Positions 16,960-24,982 of a stretch of 64,000 bases of DNA are shown here, piece by piece. A program made the position numbers and the translations under genes. The DNA comes from Ferrovibrio terrae_A (GTDB taxonomy: Bacteria > Pseudomonadota > Alphaproteobacteria > Ferrovibrionales > Ferrovibrionaceae), in NCBI RefSeq assembly GCF_943372915.1, contig NZ_CALSAN010000008.1, positions 62,001-126,000 of the forward strand, read 5' to 3'. Position 1 is the first letter of the stretch. The number at the start of each line of letters is the position of its first letter. Below the pieces are notes generated by a model that did no database searches, was not told the DNA's origin, and worked only from the letters and a program-made list of their open reading frames with translations.

Positions 16960-17658
16960 TTACCCCCTTTTGGATGAATTGGTGGATGGCTGTACCATCC
17001 CTTTCAGGAATTTCTCGGTCTGCTGGCCACCGCGCTGCATATGCGCCCTGATCTCGGCGCGCATGGCCTCCAGATCATCGCCCAGCGCGGTCTCGACATA
17101 GCTTTCATGGCCATCGCGCTTCGGGCCACGGATGGCATGGGCGCGATGATGCGCCGCCCAGTAAAGCTGCAACCGGCCGCGCAGGCTGCTCCAGGTGCGC
17201 TGCAAGAGCCGGTGACCGCAGGCCTCGTAGACGAGGCCGTGCAGATCGAGTTCGGCCAGGATGCTGGCGCGGTCGTCGCCCTCGTCGATGGTGGCGACCA
17301 GCGCGGCGTGGCGGCGCTGCAATTCGTCCCGGAAAGCGGCATCGCGCCTGTCCCAGGCCTGCTCGAAGGCGAAACATTCCAGCGTGACGCGCATTGAATG
17401 GATTTCGCGCACATCTTCTACCGACAGGCTGATCACATGGGTGCCGGTATAGGGCACCGTCACCAGCAGGCCTTCCTCGACCAGCTGCCGCAGTGCCTCG
17501 CGCAGCGGACCACGGCTAACCTGGAACTGGCCGGCCAGTGCGGTTTCCACGATGGGCGCGCCCGGCGCGATCTGGCCAGACAGGATCGCCGCCCGCAGCT
17601 GTTCGGCGATGTGCTGCCGGAATGTGCTTTTGGGCAGGCGGGCGAGGCCCGGGGCCAT
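16960..17658 (-). CDS. GntR-family transcriptional regulator (FadR/FCD subfamily)
   Basis: This 232-residue regulator has an N-terminal winged helix (RQHIAEQLRAAILSGQIAPG, then SRGPLREALRQLVEEGLL) and an all-helical FCD ligand domain (about residues 80-220). The His/Asp metal-binding positions are partly visible (ELDLHGLVYEACGH). It is the first gene of the amino acid ABC operon, so it probably controls its own operon in response to the imported compound. The ATG at 17658 is chosen over a TTG at 17712 that would fall inside the operator-like repeat. Confidence 0.9.
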   Translation of the reverse strand: MAPGLARLPKSTFRQHIAEQLRAAILSGQIAPGAPIVETALAGQFQVSRGPLREALRQLVEEGLLVTVPYTGTHVISLSVEDVREIHSMRVTLECFAFEQAWDRRDAAFRDELQRRHAALVATIDEGDDRASILAELDLHGLVYEACGHRLLQRTWSSLRGRLQLYWAAHHRAHAIRGPKRDGHESYVETALGDDLEAMRAEIRAHMQRGGQQTEKFLKGMVQPSTNSSKRG

Positions 17659-17694
17659 GGAAATCTCGGATGTCAGCACCGCGAATCCCTGTCG

Positions 17695-17713
17695 ATTGTC
17701 GATTGTTGACAAT
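17695..17713. promoter_or_regulatory. putative GntR operator upstream of the amino acid ABC operon
   Basis: The perfect inverted repeat ATTGTC-N7-GACAAT contains the nearly palindromic core TTGTTGACAA, which matches the TNGT-N-ACNA pattern bound by FCD-type GntR regulators. It lies about 40 bp upstream of the gntR ATG and downstream of the lactonase hairpin, where the operon promoter must be. Autoregulation is inferred. Confidence 0.55.
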
Positions 17714-17787
17714 GTGAGGGCAGAATCACCCCGGCGTCAATTGAATTCGACCGTATTCATCCGTAAGCGGATTTATCTCTATTGTCG

Positions 17788-17825
17788 CCATCCGGGGCCC
17801 GGCCCCTCCGGTCTGCCCCGGATGG
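17788..17825 (-). terminator. strong hairpin after the lactonase gene
   Basis: An 11-bp perfect stem (CCATCCGGGGC / GCCCCGGATGG) begins 13 nt past the lactonase stop. There is no T-tract in the minus direction, so it may act as an mRNA-protecting stem or a Rho-assisted terminator rather than a classical intrinsic one. Confidence 0.55.
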
Positions 17826-17837
17826 TTTCGACCCGTC

Positions 17838-18929
17838 TTACTTGAAGTCGATCACCTCGACCCAGTTCGGCTTCTTGCCGACCGGATAGTCCTTCATCGG
17901 CGTCAGCGCGCCGGTGGTGGCGTTGATGCGATAGGCGGTGAGCGCATGCGACTGCTCGCCGACAGCAAAGAGATAGGTGCTGGAGGGATCGATCCCGAAG
18001 CCGCGCGGCTGCTTCTGCGTCGGCACCTCGCCGATGCGGGTCAGCTTGCCCGTCGTGGCATCAACCTTGAAACCGGTCAGGGTGCTGGTGGTACGCTCCG
18101 AGCCATAGATGAAGCGGCCGTCCCGCGTGATCTGCAGATCGGCGGCCCAAGGCTTGGCACCACCGGCCGGCATGATGCTGACGGTCTGCAGATCCTTCAG
18201 CGTGCCGGCCTTGGCATCGTAGCGATAGGCAATGATGTCGGCACTCAGTTCGGTGAGCAGATAGGCGAATTTGCCATTGGGATGGAACACGAGATGGCGT
18301 GGACCCGACTTCGCCGGTGCTACGGTGTTGGGTGGCGAACTCTGGGTTAACATGCCGGTCGCCGAGTCGAACTTGAACGTCAGCACCACATCGCTGCCCA
18401 GATTGGTGGCAAAGACATAGCGGTTGTCCGGACTGGGCAGGATGGCATGCGCATTCTGTCCGGTGGTAATCACCTGGCTTGGCGCCTGCACCGTACCAGC
18501 CGGCGTGATCGGATTCACCGTGATCTTGTGGCCGCCATAGGACGCGCTCAGCAGATACTTGCCGCTGCGATCGGTGGCGATATAGGCCATGCTGTCGGCC
18601 AGCGGGCCGTTGGCAGTGTGCTGCAGCCGGCCGGTCTTTGCGTCGATGGCAAAACCCACTGCCGTGAACGGTGCCGCACGCACGCCGGCATAGAGGAACT
18701 TGCGATCCGGGCTGACGGCCAACGGTGTCGACGGGCCGGCCTTTTCGATGCCCGGGAACGGCGCAACCTGCACCGGCGCGAGATCGCCGGTGGCCTTGTT
18801 CAGTTTGAGCACATGGATATCGTTGCTGTCGGCATTGCCGACATAGACATAGGTGTCGGCCTGGGCGGCCGACGCCAGAAGCCCGCAGGCAAAGGCAACG
18901 GCCAGTAATCCGGTGCGGTAGGTTTTCAT
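17838..18929 (-). CDS. exported lactonase-family beta-propeller protein (Pgl/YbhE-like)
   Basis: This 363-residue protein has a signal peptide (MKTYRTGLLAVAFACGLLAS, cleavage near AQA) and repeated beta-propeller blades with motifs of the YbhE lactonase family: TYVYVGNADSNDIHVLKLN, LAVSPDRKFLYAG, ARHLV-like GPRHLVFHPNGKFAYLL and PRGFGIDPSSTYLFAVG. Cytoplasmic members hydrolyse 6-phosphogluconolactone. This one is exported, so it probably acts on a lactone or other ligand in the periplasm. It lies 36 nt downstream of tctA, and the strand and spacing suggest cotranscription with tctCBA. Confidence 0.88.
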   Translation of the reverse strand: MKTYRTGLLAVAFACGLLASAAQADTYVYVGNADSNDIHVLKLNKATGDLAPVQVAPFPGIEKAGPSTPLAVSPDRKFLYAGVRAAPFTAVGFAIDAKTGRLQHTANGPLADSMAYIATDRSGKYLLSASYGGHKITVNPITPAGTVQAPSQVITTGQNAHAILPSPDNRYVFATNLGSDVVLTFKFDSATGMLTQSSPPNTVAPAKSGPRHLVFHPNGKFAYLLTELSADIIAYRYDAKAGTLKDLQTVSIMPAGGAKPWAADLQITRDGRFIYGSERTTSTLTGFKVDATTGKLTRIGEVPTQKQPRGFGIDPSSTYLFAVGEQSHALTAYRINATTGALTPMKDYPVGKKPNWVEVIDFK

Positions 18930-18965
18930 TTTTGTCTTCTCCCCCCGTTTGGTTATTCGGTGTGG

Positions 18966-20465
18966 TTATTCCGTAATTGCTTCTTTGCGCTTGCGCAGCA
19001 CGGCCGGCGATAGCATTGCCAGCAGCAGGATTGCCACCACCGCCAGCAGACCGGCGCTGATCGGGTGCCGCACGAAGACGCTGAAATCGCCATCGGCCAG
19101 CAGCATGGCGCGGCGGAAATTTTCCTCCAGCTGCGGGCCAAGCACCAGGCCGAGCAGCAATGGCGCCGGTTCGGCGCCGATCTTGATGAAGAAATAGCCG
19201 ACCACCGCGCAGCCCAGCATGAGCCAGACATTGAACAGGCTGTTCGAGATGCCGTAGGTGCCGATACAGCAGAACAACACGATGGCGGGGAATAGCAGGC
19301 GATAGGGAATCTTCAGCATCGAAACCCAGACGCCAACCAGCGGCAGGTTGATCACCAGCAGCATCAGGTTGCCGACCCACATGCTGGCAATCAGGCCCCA
19401 GACCAGCACCGGCTGTTCGGCCATCACCTGCGGACCGGGCTGGATGCCCTGCATCATCAGCGCGCCGATCATCAGCGCCATCAGCGCATTGGAGGGAATA
19501 CCAAGCGTGAGCAGCGGAATGAAACTGGTCTGTGCGCCGGCATTGTTAGCGGCTTCCGGGCCGGCAACGCCCTCAATCGCACCTTTGCCGAAGCGCGAGG
19601 GATCGCGGGCGATTTTCTTTTCCACCGCATAGGCCGTGAACGGCGGCAGGGCGGCGCCGCCACCGGGCAGCACGCCGAGGATGGAGCCGATGGCCGTGCC
19701 ACGCAACATTGCCGGAAAGGCGGCTTTCATATCCGCCATGGTGGGGATCAGGTCGCGGATACGCTGGCTGACCACGCGGCGTTCGTCCTTGCGCTCCAGA
19801 TTGGCGATGATCTCGCCCAAGCCGAACAGACCCATCGCCACCGGTACGAAATCAATGCCATCCGACAGCTCGGTGACGCCGAAGGTCATGCGCGATATGC
19901 CGGAATTGACGTCGACGCCGATCAGGCCAAGCAGCAGACCGAGCAGCACCATGGCGAGCGATTTCGACACCGAGCCATGCGCCATCACCACGGCGGCGAT
20001 CAGGCCCAGCACCAGCAGCGAGAAATACTCCACCGCAGTAAATTTCAGCGCCAGCGCCGACAGCGGCAGGCTGAGCAGCGCGATCACAACGGTGGCGACT
20101 GTGCCGGCAAAGAAAGAGGAGATTGCTGCGATGGCCAGTGCCGCCCCGGCCCTGCCCTGCTTGGCCATCTCATGGCCGTCGATGCAGGTGACCACCGAGG
20201 AGGTTTCGCCCGGCACATTGACCAGGATCGCCGTGGTCGAGCCGCCATATTGTGCGCCATAGAAAATGCCGGCCAGCATGATCATCGCCGAAGCCGGCTC
20301 CAGCCCGAAGGTAAACGGCAGCAGCAGTGCGATGGTGGGGATCGGGCCGATGCCGGGCAGCACGCCTATAGCCGTGCCGATAACAGCACCCAGCAGGCAG
20401 AAGGCCAGGTTTTTGAGTTGGAAGGCGGTGCCAAGACCAAGCAGCAGGTTATCGAGCAGTTCCAT
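18966..20465 (-). CDS. tctA: tripartite tricarboxylate transporter large permease TctA
   Basis: This 499-residue integral membrane protein with about 11-12 hydrophobic helices has the TctA signatures near the N-terminus, GVLPGIGPIPTIALLLPFTF and the GAQYGGSTTAILVNVPGE motif. It also has GVLPGGGAALPPFTAYAVEK in the second half, the internal repeat of the family. It forms the secondary transporter that takes carboxylates delivered by TctC, driven by an ion gradient. The gene follows tctB by 6 nt. Confidence 0.95.
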   Translation of the reverse strand: MELLDNLLLGLGTAFQLKNLAFCLLGAVIGTAIGVLPGIGPIPTIALLLPFTFGLEPASAMIMLAGIFYGAQYGGSTTAILVNVPGETSSVVTCIDGHEMAKQGRAGAALAIAAISSFFAGTVATVVIALLSLPLSALALKFTAVEYFSLLVLGLIAAVVMAHGSVSKSLAMVLLGLLLGLIGVDVNSGISRMTFGVTELSDGIDFVPVAMGLFGLGEIIANLERKDERRVVSQRIRDLIPTMADMKAAFPAMLRGTAIGSILGVLPGGGAALPPFTAYAVEKKIARDPSRFGKGAIEGVAGPEAANNAGAQTSFIPLLTLGIPSNALMALMIGALMMQGIQPGPQVMAEQPVLVWGLIASMWVGNLMLLVINLPLVGVWVSMLKIPYRLLFPAIVLFCCIGTYGISNSLFNVWLMLGCAVVGYFFIKIGAEPAPLLLGLVLGPQLEENFRRAMLLADGDFSVFVRHPISAGLLAVVAILLLAMLSPAVLRKRKEAITE

Positions 20466-20471
20466 GCGCGC

Positions 20472-20933
20472 TTACCCGAACAGGTCTGCCGGCCAGACCG
20501 GCACCGGCAGCGAGAGCGCAGAGACAAACAGCAGAACCGACAGCGCCGCCATCAGTACGCCGAAGACGACGGCTTCGAGCGGGCGCACCTCACGGGTGGC
20601 AAAGGCGGCCGCAATGATGGTGACGGTGGCGGAGATGGCGAGGCCGGCAAGCTCGGCCAGCAGCGCAAACACCGCCACCGACAGCACGATGGCAAACAGT
20701 GGGCGCAGATGCACCCGCGCAATGCCCTGATAGGCTCGGATCAGGCCGCGGCCGACAAAGAACAGCCCGAAGCCGATCACCGCGATAGCAATCACGCGCG
20801 GCATATAGCCCGGGCCCATATTGGCGGCCGAGCCGATGCTGAGCTTTCTGGTCGCGACGAGCGTGCCCGTCGCGACCAGCAGCAGGAACAGGCCGAACAG
20901 GAAATCCGGCCAATCGATCCGGCGTGTCGACAT
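20472..20933 (-). CDS. tctB: tripartite tricarboxylate transporter small permease TctB
   Basis: This 153-residue membrane protein is predicted to have four helices. It starts MSTRRIDWPDFLFGLFLLLV and contains GPGYMPR, the conserved periplasmic-side motif of TctB proteins. It forms the transporter with TctA. It lies between tctC (5 nt gap) and tctA (6 nt gap), the canonical C-B-A order. Confidence 0.92.
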   Translation of the reverse strand: MSTRRIDWPDFLFGLFLLLVATGTLVATRKLSIGSAANMGPGYMPRVIAIAVIGFGLFFVGRGLIRAYQGIARVHLRPLFAIVLSVAVFALLAELAGLAISATVTIIAAAFATREVRPLEAVVFGVLMAALSVLLFVSALSLPVPVWPADLFG

Positions 20934-20938
20934 CAGCC

Positions 20939-21928
20939 TCAGTCAGCCGGCTTGATGCCAGCCTCCTTGATCACGCCGCCCCAGGTCTTCACGCTGTTGG
21001 CGAGCCAGGTCTTGAAGTCATCGGGCGACCCGACCTTCACTACGCCGCCCTGCTCGGCGATCTTGGCCTGCACATCGGGCATGGTGAGGATCTTCTTCAG
21101 CTCGGCATTCAGGCGGTTCACGGTGGCCGCCGGCGTGCCGCCGGTGGTCATCAGGCCCTGCCAGGTGCCGGCATCGCCACCGGGCAGACCGGCTTCCTTG
21201 AAGGTGGGCAGATCCTTGGCCGAGGGCAGGCGCTCTTCGCCGCTGACCGCGATGCCGACCAGCTGCTTGTTGGCAACGAACGGTAACGTCGCGGTGGTGC
21301 CATTGATGATCACGTTGCTTTCGCCGCTGATTACGGCGCGCGACGCGGCGGCACCGCCCTTGTAGGGCACATTCTTCCATTCGATGCCGAGCGACTTGGC
21401 CATGGTGACGGCCGTGATGTGGTTGACCGCACCGACGCCGGAATTGGCCACAGCCAGCTTGCCCGGGTTGGCCTTGGCATAGGCGATCAGATCCTTGGGT
21501 GTCGTGGCCGGCACCGAGGGATGCACCGCCAGCACATAGGGGCCGAACATCACCATGCCGACGGTGGCGAGATCCTTCTGGATGTTGAAGTTGAGATCGG
21601 GGAACAGGCTGGGTGCGGTGGAGAGATTGCCGACATCCATCAGCAGCAGGGTGTGGCCATCGGGTTTGGCCTTGGCCACCGCCTCGGCGCCAAGATTGCC
21701 GGCGGCGCCGGGCTTGTTCTCGATCACCACCGACTGGCCGATGGCTTCCGACAGCTTCGGCCCGATCAGGCGGGCGAGAATGTCCGATGTGCCGCCCGGC
21801 GCGAACGGCACGACGATACGCACCGGACCCTTGAAGTCCTGTGCGCGTGCGGCCGTGAGCGGGGTGGAGACGAAGGCAGCGACGGCAAGCGCCGTCAGGG
21901 CGACAGCCCGGATCATGCGGGTTTTCAT
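20939..21928 (-). CDS. tctC: tripartite tricarboxylate transporter substrate-binding protein TctC (Bug family)
   Basis: This 329-residue Bug-type periplasmic binding protein has a signal peptide (MKTRMIRAVALTALAVAAFV, cleavage near ARA). Conserved segments are RIVVPFAPGGTSDILAR, VIENKPGAAGNLGAEAVAKA, DGHTLLL and the VNHITAVTMAKSLG region with the substrate carboxylate-binding loop. Members bind di- or tricarboxylates, aromatic acids or amides. The substrate cannot be told here, though the downstream lactonase suggests a lactone-forming sugar acid or similar. It is divergent from a LysR gene with a 136 bp shared region. Confidence 0.94.
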   Translation of the reverse strand: MKTRMIRAVALTALAVAAFVSTPLTAARAQDFKGPVRIVVPFAPGGTSDILARLIGPKLSEAIGQSVVIENKPGAAGNLGAEAVAKAKPDGHTLLLMDVGNLSTAPSLFPDLNFNIQKDLATVGMVMFGPYVLAVHPSVPATTPKDLIAYAKANPGKLAVANSGVGAVNHITAVTMAKSLGIEWKNVPYKGGAAASRAVISGESNVIINGTTATLPFVANKQLVGIAVSGEERLPSAKDLPTFKEAGLPGGDAGTWQGLMTTGGTPAATVNRLNAELKKILTMPDVQAKIAEQGGVVKVGSPDDFKTWLANSVKTWGGVIKEAGIKPAD

Positions 21929-22007
21929 CTGGCGTTCCTCCTAGAACATGGTGGCCAATAACCATTGGCTGGGCGGTCTGGTGCCGCCTGCTGTGAGGAT
22001 CGTAATA

Positions 22008-22020
22008 GACATTCGATGTC
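22008..22020. promoter_or_regulatory. palindrome between tctC and the divergent LysR gene
   Basis: The element GACAT-TCG-ATGTC has perfect arms and sits in the 136 bp divergent region 45 bp upstream of the lysR ATG. Length and position suit a LysR operator half or an autoregulatory site; this is an inference from position. Confidence 0.4.
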
Positions 22021-22064
22021 AGACTGAGTTAATTACAGACTGGATCAATACCTTTTTTGGATCA

Positions 22065-22946
22065 ATGTTCGAACTCAGCCAGCTCAGATGCTTCGTTGCC
22101 GTAGCCGAGGAACTGCATTTCGGCCGGGCGGCACGCCGCCTGAACCTGACCCAGCCGCCGCTGAGCCGACAGATCCAGCTGCTGGAGCATATGCTGGAGG
22201 TCAAACTGTTCGACCGCACCAGCCGCTCCGTTGCGCTGACCCCGGCCGGCGCCACCTTCCTGCCCGAAGCACGTCGGCTGCTGCGCCTGTCCGAGGCGGC
22301 GGCGCTTTCGGCCAAGCGCACCGCAGGCGGCCAGGCCGGCACCGTCACCATCGGCTTCACGGCGGTGTCCGGTTACGATTACCTGCCGCGGCTGATTGCC
22401 GGTTTCCGCAAGGCAGCACCGGATATCGACCTGATCCTGCGCGAGATGGTTTCGGCCGAGCAGATCGAGGCGCTGGCATCCGGCCGTATCGATCTCGGCC
22501 TGATCCGGCCGCCCTTCAGCCGCATCGAGTTGCATTCGCGCTGCGTGGTGCGCGAGCCGCTGTTGCTGGCAGCCCCCGCGGGGCACCGGCTGGCCAAGGC
22601 ATCGGCGGTGTCGCTGGCCGACCTAGACCAGCAGCCGCTGGTCACCTATTCGCCCTACGAGGCGCGCTATTTCTATGACCTGCTGGCAACGATTTTCACC
22701 AAGGCCGGGATCGCGCCCCAATATGTGCAGCATATCAGCCAGATCCATTCGATCCTCGGTCTGGTGAAAGCCGGCCTCGGCCTCGCCCTGGTGCCGCAGG
22801 CGGCAACCAACCTGCGCTTCCGTGGCTTGGTGCTACGGCCGATCGAGGTGGATGCCCGCATTGTCGAGCTGCATCTGGCTTGGCGCCGCAGCAATGCCAA
22901 CCCGTCGCTGCCGGTGCTGCTGGCGCAAGTGCCGGGGCTGAACTGA
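22065..22946 (+). CDS. LysR-family transcriptional regulator
   Basis: This 293-residue regulator has an N-terminal winged helix (FELSQLRCFVAVAEELHFGRAARRLNLTQPPLSRQIQ, with the characteristic LTQPPLSRQI recognition helix). A two-lobe effector-binding domain follows from about residue 90. It belongs to the BenM/CatR-like branch by the LHFGRAARRL signature. The ATG at 22065 gives the standard start of the family; longer upstream reading has no LysR homology. It is divergent from tctCBA-lactonase and presumably activates that operon when the substrate is present. Confidence 0.92.
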   Translation: MFELSQLRCFVAVAEELHFGRAARRLNLTQPPLSRQIQLLEHMLEVKLFDRTSRSVALTPAGATFLPEARRLLRLSEAAALSAKRTAGGQAGTVTIGFTAVSGYDYLPRLIAGFRKAAPDIDLILREMVSAEQIEALASGRIDLGLIRPPFSRIELHSRCVVREPLLLAAPAGHRLAKASAVSLADLDQQPLVTYSPYEARYFYDLLATIFTKAGIAPQYVQHISQIHSILGLVKAGLGLALVPQAATNLRFRGLVLRPIEVDARIVELHLAWRRSNANPSLPVLLAQVPGLN

Positions 22947-22950
22947 GGTC

Positions 22951-23715
22951 TTACGGCCGCACGGCCGGTGTCTCAACCGGCATGCCGGCGGCGCGCGTGT
23001 TCAGATACAGCTCCAGCTCCACCATCTCATCGGCACCGTAGGAATAGGGCTCGGCGCGCACGCCGGTCATGCAGTTGCGCAGGCGCCGCTGCAGCGAACC
23101 CATCGCCTGCCATTCCAGGCGATAGATCGGATAGCCGGTCGGATGCGCCTGCGGGATCGGGCTGCCGGCCAGGCGCCGTCCCGGATTGTCGGCATGACAT
23201 TGGGCGCAGGAAAAATTCAGCTGCCCCATCGGCGTGTTGAACAGCGCCGCACCGCGCAGACGCGCCGGCTGTAGGCGTGGATCATCCGGCGGCGCCACCG
23301 GCAGGCCGCGCGACTGCAGCCCGATATAGCTGGACAGGCCGAGCAAGGCCCGGCTCTCGGCCGCGAAGGCCGGTTGCTGTTGCTGGGTCTCGCGACAGCT
23401 GTTGATGCGCTGCTGCAGGTCGACAGGCTTTTGCCGGCGCTCATCGAAAGCCGGATAGCGCGCCGCGACACCGCGCATACTGGCCACCGTATCACCATGG
23501 CATCCGGCGCAGGATTTTGCGCCCCTGGGCACTTCAGTCCACAGCGCCTCGCCTTCGGCAACCCAGAGCATACCGGGATTGAGCGCGTCCTCCTGCTGCA
23601 TCTGTTGCGTATTGCTGCTCATGAAATCGAAGCCAGACCGCCGCTCATCCGCAGCCAGGGCCAAACCGGATGCCAGCAACAGCGGCAGGACGATACGGAT
23701 CAGGTGACGCGGCAT
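22951..23715 (-). CDS. soxA: sulfur oxidation c-type cytochrome SoxA (diheme)
   Basis: This 254-residue exported diheme cytochrome has signal peptide MPRHLIRIVLPLLLASGLAL. Heme motifs are CAGCH (C69-H73) and CAQCH (C170-H174). The cysteine in RRLRNCMTGVRAEPYS (C215) matches the persulfide-forming heme-ligand Cys of SoxA. With SoxX it forms the SoxAX complex that oxidatively couples a sulfur substrate to the cysteine of SoxY. It is the last gene of the six-gene operon and overlaps the soxZ stop by 1 nt. Confidence 0.95.
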   Translation of the reverse strand: MPRHLIRIVLPLLLASGLALAADERRSGFDFMSSNTQQMQQEDALNPGMLWVAEGEALWTEVPRGAKSCAGCHGDTVASMRGVAARYPAFDERRQKPVDLQQRINSCRETQQQQPAFAAESRALLGLSSYIGLQSRGLPVAPPDDPRLQPARLRGAALFNTPMGQLNFSCAQCHADNPGRRLAGSPIPQAHPTGYPIYRLEWQAMGSLQRRLRNCMTGVRAEPYSYGADEMVELELYLNTRAAGMPVETPAVRP

Positions 23716-24035
23716 CAGGTGACGATAATGGCCACGGTTTCGGTCTGCGTGAAGCCGTTGTCGCCGTCCCAGGTGAAACTGAGCGTGCCGCTGGCAGTCG
23801 CCACCGTGGTGAAGCTGATGAAGGGATTGGCGGCAATCGCCGGATAGAGATCAGCACTGAAGATCTGCTCCCCGGCATAGCGGCAGGTGAAGCGGCGCAG
23901 GATGTCGCGCGGCACCACTTTGCCGACGGAATCGGCGCGATAGCCAGTTTCCATCACATGCGAGATCAGGGTCTTGATCTCGATGATCTCGCCCTTCTTC
24001 GCGGTCTTCGGGCAGTTGATCAGCGCGCGCACCAT
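23715..24035 (-). CDS. soxZ: sulfur carrier complex subunit SoxZ
   Basis: This 106-residue immunoglobulin-like protein starts MVRALINCPKTAKKGEIIEI, with the SoxZ motif HVMETGYR and a C-terminal LSFTWDGDNGFTQTETVAI strand. It has no signal peptide, as usual for SoxZ, which is exported bound to Tat-substrate SoxY. It partners SoxY to form the SoxYZ carrier. The gene is placed 13 nt after soxY and overlaps soxA by 1 nt. Confidence 0.95.
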   Translation of the reverse strand: MVRALINCPKTAKKGEIIEIKTLISHVMETGYRADSVGKVVPRDILRRFTCRYAGEQIFSADLYPAIAANPFISFTTVATASGTLSFTWDGDNGFTQTETVAIIVT

Positions 24036-24048
24036 GCTCGTAACTCCG

Positions 24049-24507
24049 TTATTCGATACAGGCGGCCAGGGTGACGATCACCTCAACCTGGTCCGACCAG
24101 AAGGTGCCATCGCTGAAACCGGCCACGGCAATCACCTTCTGCGAGGTGGCGAGCCGCATGCGGGTATTCACGAAAGCCCGGCCGGCACGCGGCCCGAGCT
24201 GCACCGTGATCACATTGGGTTGCGGATTCTGTTCGGTGAACAGCGCGATGGCGCGCACATGGTTCTCAGGCGTCATCGGACTGTCGGCGCGCACGGTCAC
24301 CGACACCGAGTTGCCGTTTTCAACCAGCGGCGGCAGGTCGAGTGTGACCCGGCCGCGCTGCACCGGCTGATTGCCGGTGAATTCGGCGATGGCGCCGGCA
24401 AGCTCGGTCGGCGTGGCGTAAGCGACAGGTCGCAGCACCAGCAGACTGACGGCCGCGCCCATACCGCCGATCAATGCGCTGCGTCTTGTCACATCCAGGC
24501 GGTTCAT
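24049..24507 (-). CDS. soxY: sulfur carrier protein SoxY with non-canonical C-terminus
   Basis: This 152-residue protein has a Tat signal (MNRLDVTRRSALIGGMGAAV), a SoxY body with IAEFTGNQPVQRGRVTLDLPPLVENGNSV-type strands, and PENHVRAIALFTEQNPQPNV. Canonical SoxY ends in GGCGG, the flexible arm whose Cys carries the sulfur intermediate. Here the end reads VTLAACIE, so the Cys (C150) is kept near the end but the flanking glycines are gone. The carrier function may be retained with altered partners, or lost. It lies 3 nt after soxX. Confidence 0.9.
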   Translation of the reverse strand: MNRLDVTRRSALIGGMGAAVSLLVLRPVAYATPTELAGAIAEFTGNQPVQRGRVTLDLPPLVENGNSVSVTVRADSPMTPENHVRAIALFTEQNPQPNVITVQLGPRAGRAFVNTRMRLATSQKVIAVAGFSDGTFWSDQVEVIVTLAACIE

Positions 24508-24510
24508 CGG

Positions 24511-24966
24511 TTACTCCCGCAGGGTTTGCAAAAATGCCACCACATCCTCGATCTCGGCCGCCGACAGCACCGGCTTGTCGCGCCAGGCGGCACCGACGCG
24601 GGTGAGGCCATCGATCCGATAATAGGAAGGCATAATGGTATCGGGACTGACACGCCGTGAATCAACCATCCGCAGGCGCAGCTGTCCCTCGTTCCAGCGG
24701 CTGCCGGCGCCCGCCAGTGACGGCGCCAGATCGCCCTGGAAACGTTCCTCGGCAAACGGCCCGGTATGGCAGAGCAGGCAGAGTCCCTTCTGGCGGTTCA
24801 CCACAATGGCGCGGCCCCGCGCTGCATCGCCCGGCATGCCGGTGAGCGATTGCGGAATGGCATCGCCACTGACCACATAGGCGACAAGCGTGGCCGTCTG
24901 TGCGCCGGCGGAGGATGCCGCCAACGCACAGATCAGGCCTGCAATGCCAAACGCCCGAAGACCCAA
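24511..24966 (-). CDS. soxX: sulfur oxidation c-type cytochrome SoxX
   Basis: This 151-residue monoheme cytochrome c has a signal peptide (MGLRAFGIAGLICALAASSA, cleavage near AGAQ). The heme motif is in KGLCLLCHTGPF, followed by DLAPSLAGAGSRW and the methionine ligand region in SPDTIMPSYYR, all typical of SoxX. The start codon is TTG with AGGA eight nt upstream. With SoxA it forms the periplasmic SoxAX. It begins 16 nt after the molybdopterin subunit stop. Confidence 0.94.
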   Translation of the reverse strand: MGLRAFGIAGLICALAASSAGAQTATLVAYVVSGDAIPQSLTGMPGDAARGRAIVVNRQKGLCLLCHTGPFAEERFQGDLAPSLAGAGSRWNEGQLRLRMVDSRRVSPDTIMPSYYRIDGLTRVGAAWRDKPVLSAAEIEDVVAFLQTLRE

Positions 24967-24982
24967 ACCTGACGTCCTGATG

